NCBI GenBank assembly: GCA_949878485.1
Contig: CATLAM010000003.1
Span: 75,833-126,634, forward strand
Length of the DNA: 50,802 nt
Direction: 5' to 3'
From: an uncultured Eubacteriales bacterium
GTDB lineage: Bacteria > Bacillota > Clostridia > Christensenellales > UBA1242
Part shown: piece after piece, positions 50,328 through 50,802 of the stretch
Layout: each line of letters opens with the position of its first letter
How positions within the stretch are numbered: the first letter of the stretch is position 1
Made by a program: the position numbers and the translations under genes
The notes under the pieces: generated by a model
Told to the model about the DNA's origin: nothing
Database searches by the model: none
Seen by the model: only the letters and a program-made list of their open reading frames with translations

Positions 50328-50802
50328 AAATAATTAAGTTGACTTTATAAATCGCATTATTAAATGTGAAATCTTTATGAATATTAGGGCTGTTCCAAAT
50401 ATCTATTTCAAAATAGCAATTAGTCAAAGTATGACTCAGCGTATTTTTAAAACTATATGAGTTTTGTGAAATCGTTGGTTCGTTAACACAATCAGTAATT
50501 CTGTTTCCGTTTGAATCAAACAATCTCCACATGAATATACATCTTCCCTCTCCAATTGCAGATCCACCAAAATATTCAACCTCTAAAATAATTTCTTGTC
50601 CTGCTTGTATATTAATTCTATTAGTTCGTTTTAACACAATCAATTCCTGATCAAAAACATATTTACCATTCAAAATAAAACTACCATCAGACCTATGAGT
50701 TACATTTATTCCGTTATATGTTCCATTAGGAGTTGCATTACATGCTATACCCCCCCCGATTGCACTTTGATATTGAGAATAGGTGTAACCCCAATAAACA
50801 CT
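50326..50802 (-). CDS. Partial protein of unknown function with a G8 tract
   Basis: The 3' end of a gene whose start lies beyond the window: 158 codons, open at base 802 of the last thousand. The sequence (ACNATPNGTYNGINVTH, SDGSFILNGKY, IILEVEYFGGSAIGEG, FEIDIWNSP) is rich in Gly, Asn and aromatic residues with alternating beta-strands, like extracellular or phage-tail beta-sandwich domains, but no family is recognised. A run of eight G on the coding strand (50750-50757) encodes Gly-Gly-Gly and could cause frame slippage. Not enough is present for a function. Confidence 0.55.
   Translation of the reverse strand, partial: SVYWGYTYSQYQSAIGGGIACNATPNGTYNGINVTHRSDGSFILNGKYVFDQELIVLKRTNRINIQAGQEIILEVEYFGGSAIGEGRCIFMWRLFDSNGNRITDCVNEPTISQNSYSFKNTLSHTLTNCYFEIDIWNSPNIHKDFTFNNAIYKVNLII

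Noticed and set aside
1..50802. CRISPR arrays, insertion sequences, integrases or prophage
   Set aside because: No regularly spaced direct repeats, transposase, recombinase or phage structural module was seen by reading; the partial protein at the right edge is beta-rich but cannot be called phage.

Overview
The window reads as chromosome from an AT-rich, low-GC Gram-positive bacterium (Bacillota, probably an uncultured anaerobic clostridial lineage). Reasons: clostridial gene orders (secG-rnr-smpB-ssrA; ftsK-rimO-pgsA-cinA-recA; scpA-scpB; pta-ackA), homologues of sporulation-type proteins (YlbJ, SpoIVFB, YlxY/PdaB), strong GGAG-type ribosome sites, and promoters with near-consensus TTGACA/TATAAT boxes. 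TGA and TAG are both used as stops and Trp is TGG, so the standard bacterial code applies. No insertion sequence, integrase, phage module or CRISPR array was seen. Taxonomy is inference from gene content only.

Layout. 1-5311: acetate/ATP branch (pta-ackA), a YlbJ-like membrane protein, a HIT-RNase HI fusion, DegV and an N-formylglutamate amidohydrolase-like protein. 5452-10283: a glycosyltransferase with TPRs, small unknown proteins, a large DUF6273/LRR-like gene that looks broken by a one-base frameshift, and tRNA-Ser(GGA). 10521-17684: mnmA, a zinc-ribbon/TM2 protein, a degenerate membrane cyclase homologue, an M50 protease with a possible 45-residue partner, scpAB and an SDR oxidoreductase. 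17685-18139: a 455-base gene-free stretch full of long hairpins. 18140-25175: an SPFH/NfeD pair (the SPFH gene has an in-frame amber codon), a Nudix hydrolase, a YhaO/YhaN (SbcD/SbcC-like) pair and a large membrane-anchored repeat protein. 25262-32601: a short AlaRS, a U32 protein, two PnuC-type transporters, tsaD and prfB with its programmed +1 frameshift. 32785-38628: a membrane protein behind a promoter with a C7 tract, an acidic coiled-coil membrane protein, tmRNA, smpB, rnr, secG. 38822-50802: pyruvate kinase, a TIM-barrel protein, a metalloprotease-like protein, recA, a degraded cinA, pgsA, rimO, ftsK, a YlxY/PdaB-like deacetylase homologue, and a partial protein with a G8 tract.

How it fits together. 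Most genes are housekeeping: translation quality control (tmRNA, SmpB, RNase R, RF2, AlaRS), tRNA modification (MnmA, TsaD, U32), chromosome segregation and repair (ScpAB, FtsK, RecA, YhaO/YhaN), envelope work (SecG, PgsA, M50, deacetylase homologue) and fermentation (Pyk, Pta, AckA). Operons are tight, with many ATGA, TAATG or GTGA stop/start overlaps.

The most interesting leads are: the frameshift in the DUF6273/LRR gene and its unfamiliar C-terminal NCCQ-motif domain; the lone amber codon in the SPFH gene; the hairpin-rich gap at 17766-18088 with complementary loops; C/G tracts that could switch two surface-type genes; the HIT-RNase HI fusion; the cyclase that has lost both metal-binding aspartates; and genes whose promoters sit so close to the start codon that their mRNAs should be nearly leaderless.
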